DNA from: Podila epigama
Lineage: Eukaryota; Mortierellomycota; Mortierellomycetes; Mortierellales; Mortierellaceae
Length of the DNA: 31,177 nucleotides
Assembly: GCA_015679605.1 (NCBI GenBank)
Contig: JAAAVE010000073.1
Coordinates: 1 to 31,177 of the forward strand
Direction of reading: 5' to 3'
The position numbers and the translations under genes are program-made. Position 1 is the stretch's first letter. Each line of letters begins with the position of its first letter. Below, in pieces: positions 1 through 9,443 of the stretch. Below the pieces are notes generated by a model, which saw nothing but the letters and a program-made list of their open reading frames with translations, searched no databases and was not told where the DNA came from.

Positions 1-997
1 GCGGAACTTTCTGCGGCTGCCCTCCTCTACGGGCCCCGCCGCCGAAACCTTGTTGCTAAGGTCGAGGATGTGACGCTTCAAGAAGTGGGAAAAGTGGACG
101 GAATAGGGAACAAAAAGAAAAAGAAGAGAGAGAGAAATGAAAAACGGTTAGAATGTCGATGAGATTTTGGAATGATTTCAAAAGTGCAGAGGAAAGTAAT
201 CAGCAACAGCAAAAAAAAAAAAAAAAGGCACTATAACTTACTATCAAAGTCGGCAAAGACCAACTTTGGGGGTCATCAGCGACTCGGTTATACACCGATT
301 CAGCCTGATGGACTTCTTGTGATGAGCCTCGAGGAAGGCCTCCGACTTGCCCTCGCTCTTAAACTCGAAGTTGACCAGGTCCTCACCCGAGCTCTGGAAA
401 AGAAGTTTAACCTTCCTTCCAGAGCTCAGGGGTTGGCCCGTGATCTCCTTCAAGATCTCTAGCGATGGCAAGGTCGAGGCCAGAATGGTCTCGCCGCTAT
501 TGTGGATGTCAAAGGGAGTCGTTAGTATCTGCGAAAATGCATTTTGACGTCAACATTGCAAACTGATGTTAATGTTAAAGCTATATCAAAAGTATCTCAC
601 TCACCTTATCATCCGGATTGACCGGCCAAGGAAAGCCCCCAGAAGGCTCTTCCAAGCCTCCACGGTCTCCTGTTCGGTCAGCGCACGAGTATCCTCATCC
701 ATGCTGGCCGATAGCAAGAGCTCGCAGCTATTCGAGTTAGTAGGATAGAACAAAGCATGAAGATTAGTATGAAGTTTTAAGGTGGCACCATAGAAGCATG
801 AGCCAACAACAAATAAATAAATAAATAAGAGCAAGCCGGTAAGATAAATAAAAATAAAAATAAAATAAAATAAAGTAGGAGAACTTACATGACTTGAATT
901 ACTCCTTGGTCGCAAAGGGCTCCTGGCAGGAGCTGAACCCTTTGTCTCGGAAGTATTCGACGGCAGTCGAGGAATTTGTGGGAAGAGAGGATGACAT
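1..997 (-). CDS. Unrecognised protein, 5' part only (runs off left edge)
   Basis: Proposed start ATG at 997 (context CAACCATGT). Exon 1 is 997-903, ending at a GTAATT donor. Exon 2 is 727-605, after a TACTAAC branch point and AATAG acceptor and ending at GTGAG. Exon 3 starts at 496, again after TACTAAC and AATAG. These junctions keep one frame: MSSSLPTNSS at the N-terminus, then CELLLSASMDEDTRAL, EAWKSLLGAFLGRSIRMI, SGETILASTLPSLEILKEI and EDLVNFEFKSEGKSEAFLEA. The alternating hydrophobic/polar pattern around residues 60-125 could be a PH-like beta fold, but I do not recognise the family. The frame reaches TGA near 250, just before a good GTAAGT at about 247, so the exon 3 end is unresolved. 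A last exon, about 85-1, reads RHILDLSNKVSAAGPV in phase 0 and continues outside the window. That this is a gene is fairly likely; its function is unknown. Confidence 0.5.
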
Positions 998-2112
998 GGT
1001 TGCTGTAAAGTAGGTTGAGATATGGTATGTAAATGCAGTGATGCGATATATGGAAGTGAGGTATGTGGACATGGGCATGGATTCTCAATCTTGAATGCGA
1101 ATATTCGCATTTGAGAACCTCTGGAAGTGATATATGTGTAAGTGAGATATGTGGAAGTGCTTTTTATATGGCTCAAGAGTGTGTTTGTGTACGGTATTGT
1201 TAATTCGCGGCATCATCAAAATTGCTGTGGGCGTCATCGTAGTCATTGAAAAAAAGGTACAAGGATAACGACCTGACGTAAGAAATAAATGGTGGAAGAC
1301 AATAATCGAATATCATGGTGGTTGAGGACAGGTATACACTCGACTTGTCGTAATCCTCATTTCAACGCACCGCAAACGCTGATCGCTACAAAGAATATCA
1401 GCGTAAACAAATACTGCGATGACACAACATGTACACAGCAGGGAAAGTAAACATGCTGACATGCTGACATGCTATCAAAAAAAACCAAATTTCTTTCCCC
1501 CCTGAACTAACAAAACTCTCTCGCTCTCAATGTACTATTTACTTTTGCATTCTTCTTGTTTTGCCACAAACAGCTCTCGTTCTGTCGCAACTTCATTCGC
1601 AAATGATTTTTTCACCTTCACGTTTCTCTTTGTTCGCAACGCATAGGCGCATTTTCAGATTAGAGGGGCAAACTTCCCAAATTGCTAACCACAACCAGAT
1701 ATCCCATCATCGTCATCATCATCATGCGCGCTTCCTTCTCTTTTCTTCTTTTTATTTTTCCATATCCATTCATTCATCCAGTTCATTTTCATCTCCATCC
1801 CTCTCATTCATCCATTTCATCCCTCCTTGTTCTCTTCACCCACTGACACTCACTCTTCCGCTGCCTCGATTAGACAATCTTTTTTTCGCGGTTTCAGTCT
1901 TATTGAGGTGGTGGTGGAGGAGGAGGAGTGGGGCAACCCCAATGGTGCTTTGGACAACAGTCCAGTAGCCAATGCTAATTATTATTAAGGAGGTCTTCCT
2001 ATTGTTTCCTTTTTCAATCGTAAACCCCTCATTCAAAAGCACAGCGTCGTTCACATGTGGATAAATTAAACGTTTGTCTTATTTGGACCGAACACTACCA
2101 AGCTTCAGCCCT
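998..2112. other. Intergenic region: PP2C 3' flank and promoter of the left-edge gene
   Basis: Both flanking genes run on the minus strand, so this stretch should hold the PP2C 3' UTR (right side) and the left-edge gene's promoter (left side). It has a pyrimidine-rich block on the plus strand (about 1490-1880) with TCATCATCAT and TTCATCCAT runs, and the octamer repeat annotated separately. A 135-codon open frame at 1561-1968 (+) is low-complexity Ser/Phe/His with no matching acceptor or domain. I see no supported gene. Confidence 0.6.
1451..1473. repeat. Three tandem ACATGCTG octamers (third lacks the last base)
   Basis: Two full copies of ACATGCTG are followed by ACATGCT, which puts CATGC at 1452, 1460 and 1468, exactly 8 bp apart. 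It lies about 455 bp upstream of the left-edge gene's proposed ATG (997, minus strand). It may be a small microsatellite or a phased transcription-factor site cluster; sequence alone does not decide. Confidence 0.7.
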
Positions 2113-4470
2113 CTATCGCCTCCTTGCTCTTGACTGTTGTGCTTCGCTCTGCCACCGGTATTCACGCAATTCCTTGGACAAGTCTGGCATTGGTGTACCC
2201 CATGCTGGCAGTTTGACGACCTGTCATGAGTGAACGAGTGCTCATTTAGTGTTTTGTTTCGTTGCAAGCTTCACAGTAACCTCAAATACAGTCCATACAA
2301 TCCATTCCGCAAGAGACAAAAACTAGCAGCAATGGCGAACTCTACGGGTATTCAAAAGCATACTTACCAAGACCGTGCAGTTATCCTCGGCACCAAGCTG
2401 CTCTGCGAGGTTCAAAAGATTAGCGGCGGCCTGTGTTGGGTTGTCCTCCAATTTGACACAGTCAACTATCTCTTGGTTGCTCATGACGCTCGAGATGCCA
2501 TCCGAGACCATGACTAAGAAGGCTGCCTCAGTTGCCTTGACTGTCCGTCGAATCAGCTCTGGCTCGGCCGAGACACCAAACTGCTTCATGGACACATCGC
2601 CCAATGCCCGTGTATTGGCCACTCGACCGAGAAACATGTTTTCACCAAAGGAATCGGCGCTCACATAGGCAGCCAGCTTTCGAATACGATCTAATGGGGA
2701 AAATATGCATGATAAGATGAGATGAAAAGGATACATGCTATATTTCACTTTTTTTTTTTTTTTTTGGGTTCAGACTAGACAAATTGAAGCCTCACAATAG
2801 TCATTTGTTTTCTTACCTGCTTCAACAACTGCGTCTGGGTGGTGGTCAGTCGTTAGCTGGATGCATTCGCCTCGAGGCGCCTCACAGAGCAAAACACGCG
2901 TGTCACCAACATGTGCCAGGATCAAGTCGAGATCGTCTTTGGTTTCCCAAAAAGCTCCCTTTGATTGAACCACCACAATGGATGCCGTGGAGCCATCCTT
3001 ATACTTGTCCCGAATCAACTCTGCATCGCATTGCAAGAACGAGAGAAATAGTCGTTGCTCCAATGTCATGTCGGTCGGAGCGGTTGTTGGTAGTGGAGGT
3101 AGTTCGGTCGGTTGTTGTTCATCCTTGTTGCGGCGCAACTGCCGCTCTTCCTCCCGTAGGAATAAACTCTGATACTCGGACCGATCTGTACCAAAATATG
3201 ACGTGGTTCCACTTGGTAAGGGTGACGTCCGGTTGAGATGCCTCCGTCGAGCCTGAACAAACGGATCGTCATCCTCATCATATTCATCATCGTCATCCAG
3301 ACTTTGATCTTTATCCTTCCAATCCTTGTCTGCGTCTAACTCTTTCGTTTTTGTTATTGGTGTTGTCTTTTCTGCAGTCGACGATTGACTCCTCAATGCC
3401 TCCAGGTCCTTCTCTTGCTCTTCCTCGGTAGAATTAGGATGGGGTATAAAAATCATGGGCTTTGTCTTGCCTTCTTTGCCTTTAATGAGGACCCTTCGCC
3501 CTTGTTGCCCCAGGCGATCTCCCCAGGGTCGTCCTCTGTCACCTTTTAGGTTCGCTGGCAAGAAGGGCTCCAGCAAGGGCGGCCGGAACGTCCGAAAATA
3601 TCCGCCAATCTTTCTCAACTCCTTGATGACAGCAGACACCATCTCGGGGCGAGCTTGCTCAATGTATTCGTCTAGATTCGCTGTCAGATAGTCAGCCGTA
3701 TGCGATCCACCATGGCCATCAAAGATGGCAAAGTAGAACAGCGTCTTTTTATCCGCATCCATCTGTGCGCCTTCGGTTGTCCTGATATGCGTTTCAGTGG
3801 CACCGGCTAGCTCTGGTGAGAGGGTAGGCGGGTCAAGAACGAGAACCTTGTACCGGTCTTGGTTGTGCCTCCTTTGACAACGTGTTGAACGGATGCCGAC
3901 AAAGTCCCTGGACTTTGAGAGATGGATCCGTAAGGTATCTCCTTGCGAGTTTCGCATGGCGAAATAAGGTTGGGCATACTCCGCCTTGGCCGAGCTGCTG
4001 AAGGGCATTGAAGGGGAAAGGGTCAGTGATAGCCGTGGGCGGAGGTTGGGGAGTGACTTTGGAGGCACCAACGCGAGACCATGGTGGCCATCAGCAGTAA
4101 TAACAGTGGAGGTGTGTGTGTGAAGGCGGATCGGGGTCGAGGGCAATAGAGCCAATGTCGCACAATGGCGTCGTGGGAAGATTTGAATATTACGATTGCA
4201 TTTACAATTATCAACACTCTTGAAAAGCAGAGGTTGTTGGAGGGAAGATGGGCGGAGTTGACAAACGCTACTGCGTGAGAGCATCGATAACGACATGGAC
4301 AAAGAAGGTGATTCTTTGTGTTCGATCAAAAGGCGACGTGGCCCTTTGACCGAGGTAGCGGCTGCCTGAACCTGCCGCGTTGAGGTCCTAGCAACGATAC
4401 TCATCATGCCTGGCAGTGACGCGCACACCGGCCGTGACATAGTGCCAAGGCGAGCGACACGATGGATCAT
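2113..4470 (-). CDS. Mitochondrial-type PP2C serine/threonine phosphatase (PTC6-like?)
   Basis: Three exons, 4470-2817, 2690-2368 and 2220-2113, are phase-consistent and encode 694 residues. PP2C motifs occur in order: RRHNQDRY (about 200-207), FAIFDGHGG with metal-binding DGHGG (251-255), DGSTASIVVV (about 492-501), LAHVGDTRVLLC (518-529), ANTRALGD (576-583), VSDGISSVM (613-621) and the closing EDNCTVLVV (653-661). The family dephosphorylates Ser/Thr with two Mn/Mg ions bound by these Asp residues. The N-terminus from MIHRVARLGT is Arg/Ser/Ala-rich and almost free of acidic residues for about 45 residues, as in mitochondrial presequences, so a matrix role like yeast Ptc5/Ptc6 is inferred. 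A roughly 200-residue insertion (about 290-490) with the acidic stretch DDDDEYDEDDD separates the second and third motifs. The start at 4470 is the first true ATG in the open frame; later Mets at 11 or 22 are possible. Confidence 0.93.
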
Positions 4471-5083
4471 GTGGTAAGACTTGAAAATAAAAAGAGGGTA
4501 CAAAAAACGGAATGAGTGCGAGAGGTGGTGTGAATGTGCGTACGTGTTTGTTCGTGTAAAAGGTAAAAGATTGTACAGAGGTGGTTTGTGTTTGAATGTA
4601 AGAAAGTGTGCGAAAGTGCGGTTTCAAAAAGATTAAATGTGTCTGTCGATGGAAAAGAAGTATTACATCAGGATGGGCACGATTGGGATGGAGGAAACGT
4701 GTGAATGTCGGATGGTGTTTGATTGAACTTTTAAGCTTACTTTTTTAAACTTTTTCACAAAAGATGGGGGTTCACTTTCATGACAGAAATTTTCTGGCTA
4801 TCCCTTCCCCTGTACAAATTATAGAGGTCGTTCCATGATGATGACTAACAGTAGGAAATAAATAGCCGCGATTAGCATCAGTCCTCTAGCAACGGCAACA
4901 CATTGAAGCAAACAGCTACAAACAGAGTTGTGCTTAGTCATACCAAGGTGCAACTAAATCCACTGGCAGTGGATTGTAAGTGAATTGGTGTGTGTGTGGA
5001 TGAAGAGGAAGGTGAATGGGTTGAGGAAAGCCATGGTCTGTATTTAGAAGCGGTGAGAAAAGTGTGGATGCCTATATTCGCGT

Positions 5084-5157
5084 CCCTTTGAGTTACTCTG
5101 ATCATAATACCCGAATCAGGCCCTTTGAGTTACTCTGATCATAATACACGAATCAGC
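5084..5157. repeat. Two tandem copies of a 37-bp unit
   Basis: Copies at 5084-5120 and 5121-5157 both begin CCCTTTGAGTTACTCTGATC. They differ by one internal C/A change and by the last base. No coding frame or hairpin explains it. Confidence 0.9.
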
Positions 5158-5180
5158 CCCTCCTCAAAAAAAAAAACCTG

Positions 5181-5263
5181 ACAGTAGCAATTCGTTCAGA
5201 CCCTTTCTAAAAGGAGCCTTGCAGTAGTAATCCTTTCAGGCCCTGTTTATGAAAAGGGAGTGA
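5181..5263. repeat. Degenerate tandem repeat with a ~40-bp period, related to the 37-bp unit
   Basis: Two diverged copies start at ACAGTAGCAATTCGTTCAGA (5181) and GCAGTAGTAATCCTTTCAGG (5221). Each is followed by CCCTTTCT.. or CCCTGTTT.. and then an AAAAGGAG/AAAAGGGAG end. The core TCAGRCCCT also links the 37-bp copies just upstream, so CCCT recurs at 5084, 5121, 5159, 5201 and 5241. Confidence 0.65.
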
Positions 5264-5949
5264 TTCATGAGAAAACGTTGTCCGGGAAGGTGTGAGGTGT
5301 GGAGGCGCCTTAATTTTATTTACCCTCTATAAATGCAATTTTGAAAGAGCAAAGCTCAACAAGATTAAGGTGGTATTTTTGCCCTCTACACGGAGTAAGG
5401 GATAGCTCATGTAAGCCACAGGTGTCACGTTTGTAGCCATAGTATGTAGAGGACGCGACGTTTAATGTAGACGACGTGACTTTGTCATCGGTGTGAATGG
5501 AAGACAAAGACACGTCGGATTCAAGGAGACAGACTGAAATATCTTTTATATTCTTATTTTTTTATTTTGGAAATAAAAGAAAGAATCATGAGCCTTTTAT
5601 GAGCAGCATCCAACCTGGTTAACCCTCCTTGGCCCCACCTCCTTCCTTACTATTCTTGCTTTGAGCTGCATGAGCTTTTTTTTTTTTTTGACAGTTTTGT
5701 TCCTGGCTTTCTTTTCTTTTTCGTCCTTTTTTTTTTTTGTTTTTTGTTTGGGTCACTTCTTTCGTTCTATCTTCTCTTCGTTCTTTTTCTTGCTTCCAGA
5801 CATGTTCTCGTTTAAACCGTAGTACCCACTTCCTCCCCATTTTCTTTTTATCATATTTGTTCCACTATTTTGTACAGAAACGTCAACAAGGAGAAACAAC
5901 AAAAATTTATAGGGAGCACGCACTATCTCATAGCAATCATACTATAACC

Positions 5950-6974
5950 ATGGGACTAGAATCAAAGCACTCCAACTCTTTCGAGGTCGTGTCCATCGAC
6001 GACAACGACCCTCCTTCCGCCGCCCCTGCCTCACCCAATCCCCGGAATCAGCGCTCGAAAAGTTGCTTCACCTTGTCACCCCGCAGCCGGCTGGTCGTCT
6101 TGGCTGGCTACCTGATGGTGCGAGCACTGGATTGAATACTCTTTTTTTGAGAAGTTGTTGATGATGATGGTATTTCATCAAGGCCACTGTGTGCTGTGAA
6201 AAGCACATACTCACTATTTCAAAACCCTACAAAAATAGGCATCAGGGCTGTCCAGCTTATACTTTTGCCTTGTCCAGGCTGGGTTGAACAGGATTGAGAT
6301 TTGCCCGTCAGTGACAGGATGTCTCCTCTACTCAGTGCAAGGATGGCCCGCTCTTGGTCAACAGAGCATGGACTTGCTGGTCATGTCGTACATCTCTGGT
6401 TTTGTTTCTGTCATGGGAGGTCTGTTGGGAACGCTTGGCATCTATGCAGCATACAAGGTACACTATGCTGTTAGTCTTGATAATGTTTCATATTCGACGC
6501 ATACGTATGCCCTGGTACTGATTCAACGTATCGTTGTGCGTGTGTGCTTTATTTACTCTACAGGAGTCCCCGTCCAAAGTTAGGATTTTTGCGCGCACAT
6601 GGTGGTTCATGATTAGTCTTTTTGTCGGGTCGACCTTGATGAGTCTGTTTTTGACTGTGGCACACAGGGGACAATTCTTGGGACAATGTAATATTGAGCA
6701 CGACACACTCCTGGGCAAATCAGAGTGTGGTATCATGTACTATGCTGCACTCGTCGGTTCTCTCCTCGGCTGTCTCGTCACTGTGACCATGTTTGTATGT
6801 TACCTTCTGTTTTGCCCTGTCTAAGAAAAGTGGACATGTGTCTCTTCTTTCGTTCTATCCTAATAATCTTTTTCTCTTTCTCCATCCTAGTGGTGCTACG
6901 GCAATGATGTTGTGGAGTATTCCATGGAACTTGAGGATAAGAAGGAGCACCATATCTCAATGTCTGATTATTGA
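5950..6974 (+). CDS. Four-helix integral membrane protein, family not recognised
   Basis: Exons 5950-6117, 6239-6457, 6564-6794 and 6891-6974 are phase-consistent and give 233 residues. The N-terminal 45 residues are hydrophilic and Ser/Pro-rich. Four hydrophobic segments follow: about 47-68 (VVLAGYLMASGLSSLYFCLV), 101-127 (LLVMSYISGFVSVMGGLLG), 141-163 (WWFMISLFVGSTLMSLFL) and 185-207 (CGIMYYAALVGSLLGCLV). The two loops on one side each contain a cysteine pair (C78/C84 and C171/C184), which would suit disulfides. The C-terminus ends in a charged tail (ELEDKKEHHISMSDY). Topology resembles tetraspanin, MARVEL or claudin/Sur7-type proteins, but I see no diagnostic motif such as CCG. The first intron has a weak GTGCGA donor; the resulting join makes one continuous helix, which supports it. 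Confidence 0.8.
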
Positions 6975-7206
6975 ACATATCATATCAAACTGTTATTTAA
7001 CATGTCGAATAATGTATCCATGAAAGTTTTCGAAGTAAATCGTGCACGTGCAATGCATTGGAAATATATCACCCTTTCGTTTCACTCGCGCATTTTCAAT
7101 CCTTGCATTCACATTCAAACATTCACGATTCAATTCGATCATTCACAATACATACATATTGTACAAACACGGACAAATATACACAACAAAAAATACATTC
7201 ACACCC

Positions 7207-9204
7207 ATGACCAGCAAAGAAATCGCAGTTCAATCAACACCCAAACCTTCAACTGCACTCGTATCTCATGCCAAACGAGCCCAGCCTGTCTACACTTCAA
7301 ACATTCCAGCACCTCAACCTCAACAGATTTTAGAAGAGGATGACTATACTGAAGCGCTAAGCAAGATTATTGAGCGAGACTTTTTTCCAGACATTGCAAA
7401 ACTCAAGCGACAGCATGAATACCTTGATGCTCTTGCCTTGAATGATACACAACGCATTGAAGCAGCCGCAAGAGAATTGGCTGGGAATGACACTCCACGA
7501 ACACAGCGCCGTCTCCGTACACCAGGTATGCTGCATGCCTATAAACTTTTCTTCTTTTCTCCTCGTGTTTGCATCCATATGTCTCTAATTCGTCATCATT
7601 ACCCTTGAACTAAACTAGCACAAACACCTAGACTTGGTCAGACAGGATTGCCCAACGAGGCATGGACACCGGCACGAGTAGATGTGGGTAGCGCAACACC
7701 AACATGGAAGGAGGACGGCCCGACCCTTCGTCCAGCACTTGACACCACAGTAGAAACACCTCTCCTTGATACACCAACAGGAAAGACGCTGAAAAACTTG
7801 CGCAAGACAGCAGAAGAGGCACCCATAGAGGAGGACACCATCAACACATCCCTATCTCTTGATCAGTTCCAGGCGCGGTACACGAGCGAGGATAATGCCT
7901 CCTTCAATGAGATCATGGAAAAGTTGAATGCGCGCAAAAGGGAGAAATATCGTTGGATGTACGACCAAGAGAAAAAGAGTATGCGCTTGATCGAGCAATC
8001 CAATAACCCAGAGATGAAGCTCCTGCGACAATCAGGCGAGGAAACGGGGAGTGAGGGTCAAGAAGATGACAAAGGGAGTGCGGACAATGCTCTGTCTGCT
8101 CTACAGGTTGCTCTTTCAGATAAGCGTGCAGGGACCATCCCCACCTGGGGTTACAAGGTACAAGCCATATGAAAAACTAAAGCTGGGCATTGATGAATAC
8201 TCTTTTTTCTTGATGTGACAAAGATTTTAAGCGAGATATTTTTCATCCGCTCATTCTATTTAGGCAAAAAATGCGCTCATGTACTATCCAGAAGGTCTCG
8301 GCACCGATCTACCTCAGCATCTTACTCGCGGGAACCCAAAAGAAATTGTTCACAACAATACCAACTTTCAGGGACAGGATTTACTTGTGCTAAACCAGAA
8401 GGCTGTATCCAAGATTGATCCTACACCATGTATGTGTGAAAGAACTTTATGTCAAAGGTTGTTCAGGATCGAGAGGATCGGATCGTTATTCACTTGCTAA
8501 CATTGAATTTTCACTGTGAAAACCAAACCAATCCAAACCAAACCAAACAAAAAAAAAAAAAAAAAAAAATGCGCCCTGTAGACTTGAAAGGACAGGTATC
8601 TGATACGCCAAAAGTCAATGGACACAGTTTTGTCTCGTCAACGCCAACGCCCAATATGTCGCAGATGGAAAGTGACCCCGAAATGATGACTTGGGGAACT
8701 ATCGAGGACGAGCCCCTGTTGATCAGCTCAGGAATCGAATCGACTGGACCGTCGCCCTTCAAGTTGCCGCCAACACCTAGAAGGGAACTCATCGCGCAGA
8801 AACTGTCTGAAAAGGCATCCAAGAGCTTCAGGGACAGCTCATCTCTGCGGGCAAAGGTTTTTTCTTCGCCATCCACCTCAGCCATTGCTAAATACCACAG
8901 CACCATGCGTGGCAACGACACTCCAACTCCCCGCTTCGATTACCCATATGAGCGCGGAACACCCACGCCATACCAAAGGACACCAGGCGCCAAAGCCGCA
9001 CGGATAGGCAGCCCAAATCCGCGTGATCGAGCAGCGATGCTATCACCAGCAGCTCAGAATCTTTTGAACAGGGCCAAAAATAGCCGCAATGCAGGCGCAG
9101 ACACCCAGTTACGGTCATCGTATGCAAGAACGCCTTTGAGCGCATCGACAGGGCTCCGGTCAGGCTCCGTGACCCCATCACCGCTGAAATCACGGCCAAT
9201 CTAG
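7207..9204 (+). CDS. ESS2: ESS2/DGCR14-family spliceosome-associated nuclear protein
   Basis: Exons 7207-7525, 7619-8157, 8264-8429 and 8582-9204 give 548 residues in phase. Family signatures appear in order: the N-terminal EEDDYTEALSKIIERDFFPD with KLKRQHEYLDAL, then ARYTSEDNASFNEIM (about residue 193), AKNALMYYPEG (287-297), EIVHNNTNF, MMTWG (about 377), and a C-terminal part rich in TP dipeptides (DTPTPR, GTPTPYQRTPG). ESS2 (human DGCR14, fission yeast Bis1) is a nuclear factor associated with the spliceosomal C complex. The last intron is odd: its 3' part has CCAAA repeats and a 21-A run before the CTGTAG acceptor, yet only that acceptor rejoins the frame (PYLKGQVSDTP). The start ATG follows ACACCC and is the first in the frame. 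Confidence 0.95.
8549..8569. repeat. A21 homopolymer inside ESS2 intron 3
   Basis: Twenty-one consecutive A follow CCAAA-type repeats (8521-8548) and end 12 nt before the 3' splice site at 8582, where a pyrimidine tract would be expected. Confidence 0.9.
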
Positions 9205-9443
9205 CCTCAGCATCCAAAAATATAAAAAAACAGTGTAGTTTTTTTGAGGCGGTGCGCCCTGACCATTAATTTCGTCATATATTTTGGCTTTTTTTCATTT
9301 TTTTCATTTCTATCTTTCTTTCTTTCGTCATTTTCTTTCACTTTTCAAACTTTCTTCATCCACACAATCGCCGCCAACACCGCTCGTTCTTTTGCATTTC
9401 AGTGTGATAACTATATCCCACGACTCGTATAATAAGAGTCGTC

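Larger units (their letters stand above)
4471..5949. other. Long divergent intergenic region (PP2C / four-helix protein)
   Basis: About 1.5 kb between two divergently transcribed genes, so it should carry both promoters. It holds the tandem repeats annotated at 5084-5157 and 5181-5263, a T/C-rich block at about 5640-5880 upstream of the plus-strand gene, and A/T-rich sequence near 5540-5580. A 65-codon minus-strand frame at 5316-5513 has no recognisable domain. I find no tRNA-like or other RNA gene. Confidence 0.6.

Noticed and set aside
601-1176. 191-codon minus-strand frame read as one exon
   Set aside because: Its left part is true exon 2 of the left-edge gene, but the rest reads through an intron with TACTAAC-AATAG and then an out-of-frame exon 1.
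1561-1968. 135-codon plus-strand frame rich in Ser/Phe/His
   Set aside because: Pyrimidine-rich, low-complexity sequence with no initiating context, splice partners or domain.
5316-5513. 65-codon minus-strand frame in the intergenic region
   Set aside because: Short, no domain, no splice partners, and adjacent to decayed repeats; chance is enough to explain it.
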